A stretch of 64,000 bases of DNA from Aeromonas bestiarum (GTDB lineage Bacteria > Pseudomonadota > Gammaproteobacteria > Enterobacterales > Aeromonadaceae). The notes under the pieces were generated by a model that saw nothing but the letters and a program-made list of their open reading frames with translations, made no database searches and was not told where the DNA came from. The position numbers and the translations under genes are program-made. Shown in pieces: positions 63,539-64,000 of this stretch. The stretch's first letter is position 1, and each line of letters begins with the position of its first letter. The DNA is taken from NCBI RefSeq assembly GCF_000819745.1, contig NZ_CDDA01000032.1, forward strand, positions 160,849 to 224,848, written 5' to 3'.

Positions 63539-63967
63539 ATGGCAGACAACAACCAAGCGTTAAAAAAGGCCGGGCTCAAGATCACCTTGCCCCGCGTCAA
63601 AATCCTGGAAATCCTGCAACAGCCGGATTGCCAGCACACCAGTGCGGAAGATCTGTACAAACGACTGATCGACCAGGGTGAAGAGATTGGTCTCGCTACC
63701 GTATATCGCGTTCTCAACCAGTTTGATGATGCCGGTATTGTTACCCGTCACCACTTCGAAGGGGGCAAGTCGGTGTTCGAGCTGGCCACCCAGGAACACC
63801 ACGACCACCTGGTCTGCCTCGATTGTGGCAAGGTGATCGAGTTCTCCGACGAGGTGATCGAGCAGCGCCAGCGCGACATCGCCAAGCTGCACAACATTCG
63901 CCTGACCAATCACAGCCTCTATCTGTACGGCCACTGCGCCAACGGCGACTGCAAGCACGACGATTGA
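63539..63967 (+). CDS. fur: Ferric uptake regulator Fur
   Basis: 142 residues. The winged-helix domain (LKITLPRVKILEILQQPD, HTSAEDLYKRLIDQG, GLATVYRVLNQFDDAGIV) and the C-terminal dimer domain match Fur. Metal ligands are present: the regulatory-site HHDHLVCLDCG with CxxC, and the final CANGDC pair. Fur represses iron uptake genes when bound to iron. There is no strong ribosome site before the ATG (AAGTAGA), so translation may be limited. Confidence 0.97.
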   Translation: MADNNQALKKAGLKITLPRVKILEILQQPDCQHTSAEDLYKRLIDQGEEIGLATVYRVLNQFDDAGIVTRHHFEGGKSVFELATQEHHDHLVCLDCGKVIEFSDEVIEQRQRDIAKLHNIRLTNHSLYLYGHCANGDCKHDD

Positions 63968-64000
63968 TAGCGGCTTGTACCGGTCAATAAAAAAGCCAGC

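Overview
The window looks like a chromosomal segment of a gammaproteobacterium of the Aeromonadales, most likely Aeromonas. This is inferred from the high GC content, the gene orders shared with Escherichia coli and Vibrio, and the type of genes present; no database search was possible. Almost everything is ordinary core genome. There is no prophage, insertion sequence or CRISPR array.

Layout. 1-11715 is a nitrate-respiration island. The two-component pair narQ-narP points right. Pointing left are moaA, then napFDAGHBC, then moaBCDE, so the periplasmic nitrate reductase operon sits inside the molybdopterin cofactor operon. The moaD-moaE junction at the left edge is a tandem repeat carrying an extra 63-codon ORF. 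11716-18150 holds a Lon-N-domain protein, a FIST sensor with a hybrid histidine kinase, a YbhK/CofD-like protein and a free HPt protein. Two intergenic gaps here end in strong intrinsic terminators and may encode small RNAs; one has a near-consensus sigma-54 promoter. 18151-30830 follows the E. coli yafJ-gmhA-fadE and dnaQ-rnhA-yafS-gloB-mltD-yafD orders, with an HD-GYP regulator and a membrane-anchored TIGR03503-like protein between them. 30942-39800 is mixed housekeeping: YciA thioesterase, a YeeZ-like reductase, a GalR/LacI repressor, the lytic transglycosylase Slt, a GGDEF-EAL protein, RaiA and an unknown protein. Two identical tRNA-Tyr genes follow.

40270-45907 is tamA-tamB (outer-membrane protein and lipid transport). 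46501-55513 holds a small membrane protein, PpiC, a degenerate exported MsrA-like protein, and an ynj-type cluster (DUF1499, ynjA, a TVP38-flavoprotein fusion, ynjB, ynjC, ynjD, ynjF). 55603-58199 has mltB and a MarR/EamA divergent pair. 58305-63967 reproduces the E. coli pgm-seqA-ybfF-ybfE-fldA-fur neighbourhood, with DUF2788 and DUF4442 proteins added.

How the genes work together. NarQ/NarP sense nitrate and probably control nap; moa makes the cofactor that NapA needs. The FIST protein, hybrid kinase and HPt could form one phosphorelay. Readable regulatory sites include a FadR-type operator before fadE, a class II CRP site before raiA, a GalR-type operator after the galR-like gene, a palindrome between marR and its transporter, and a probable Moco riboswitch before moaA.
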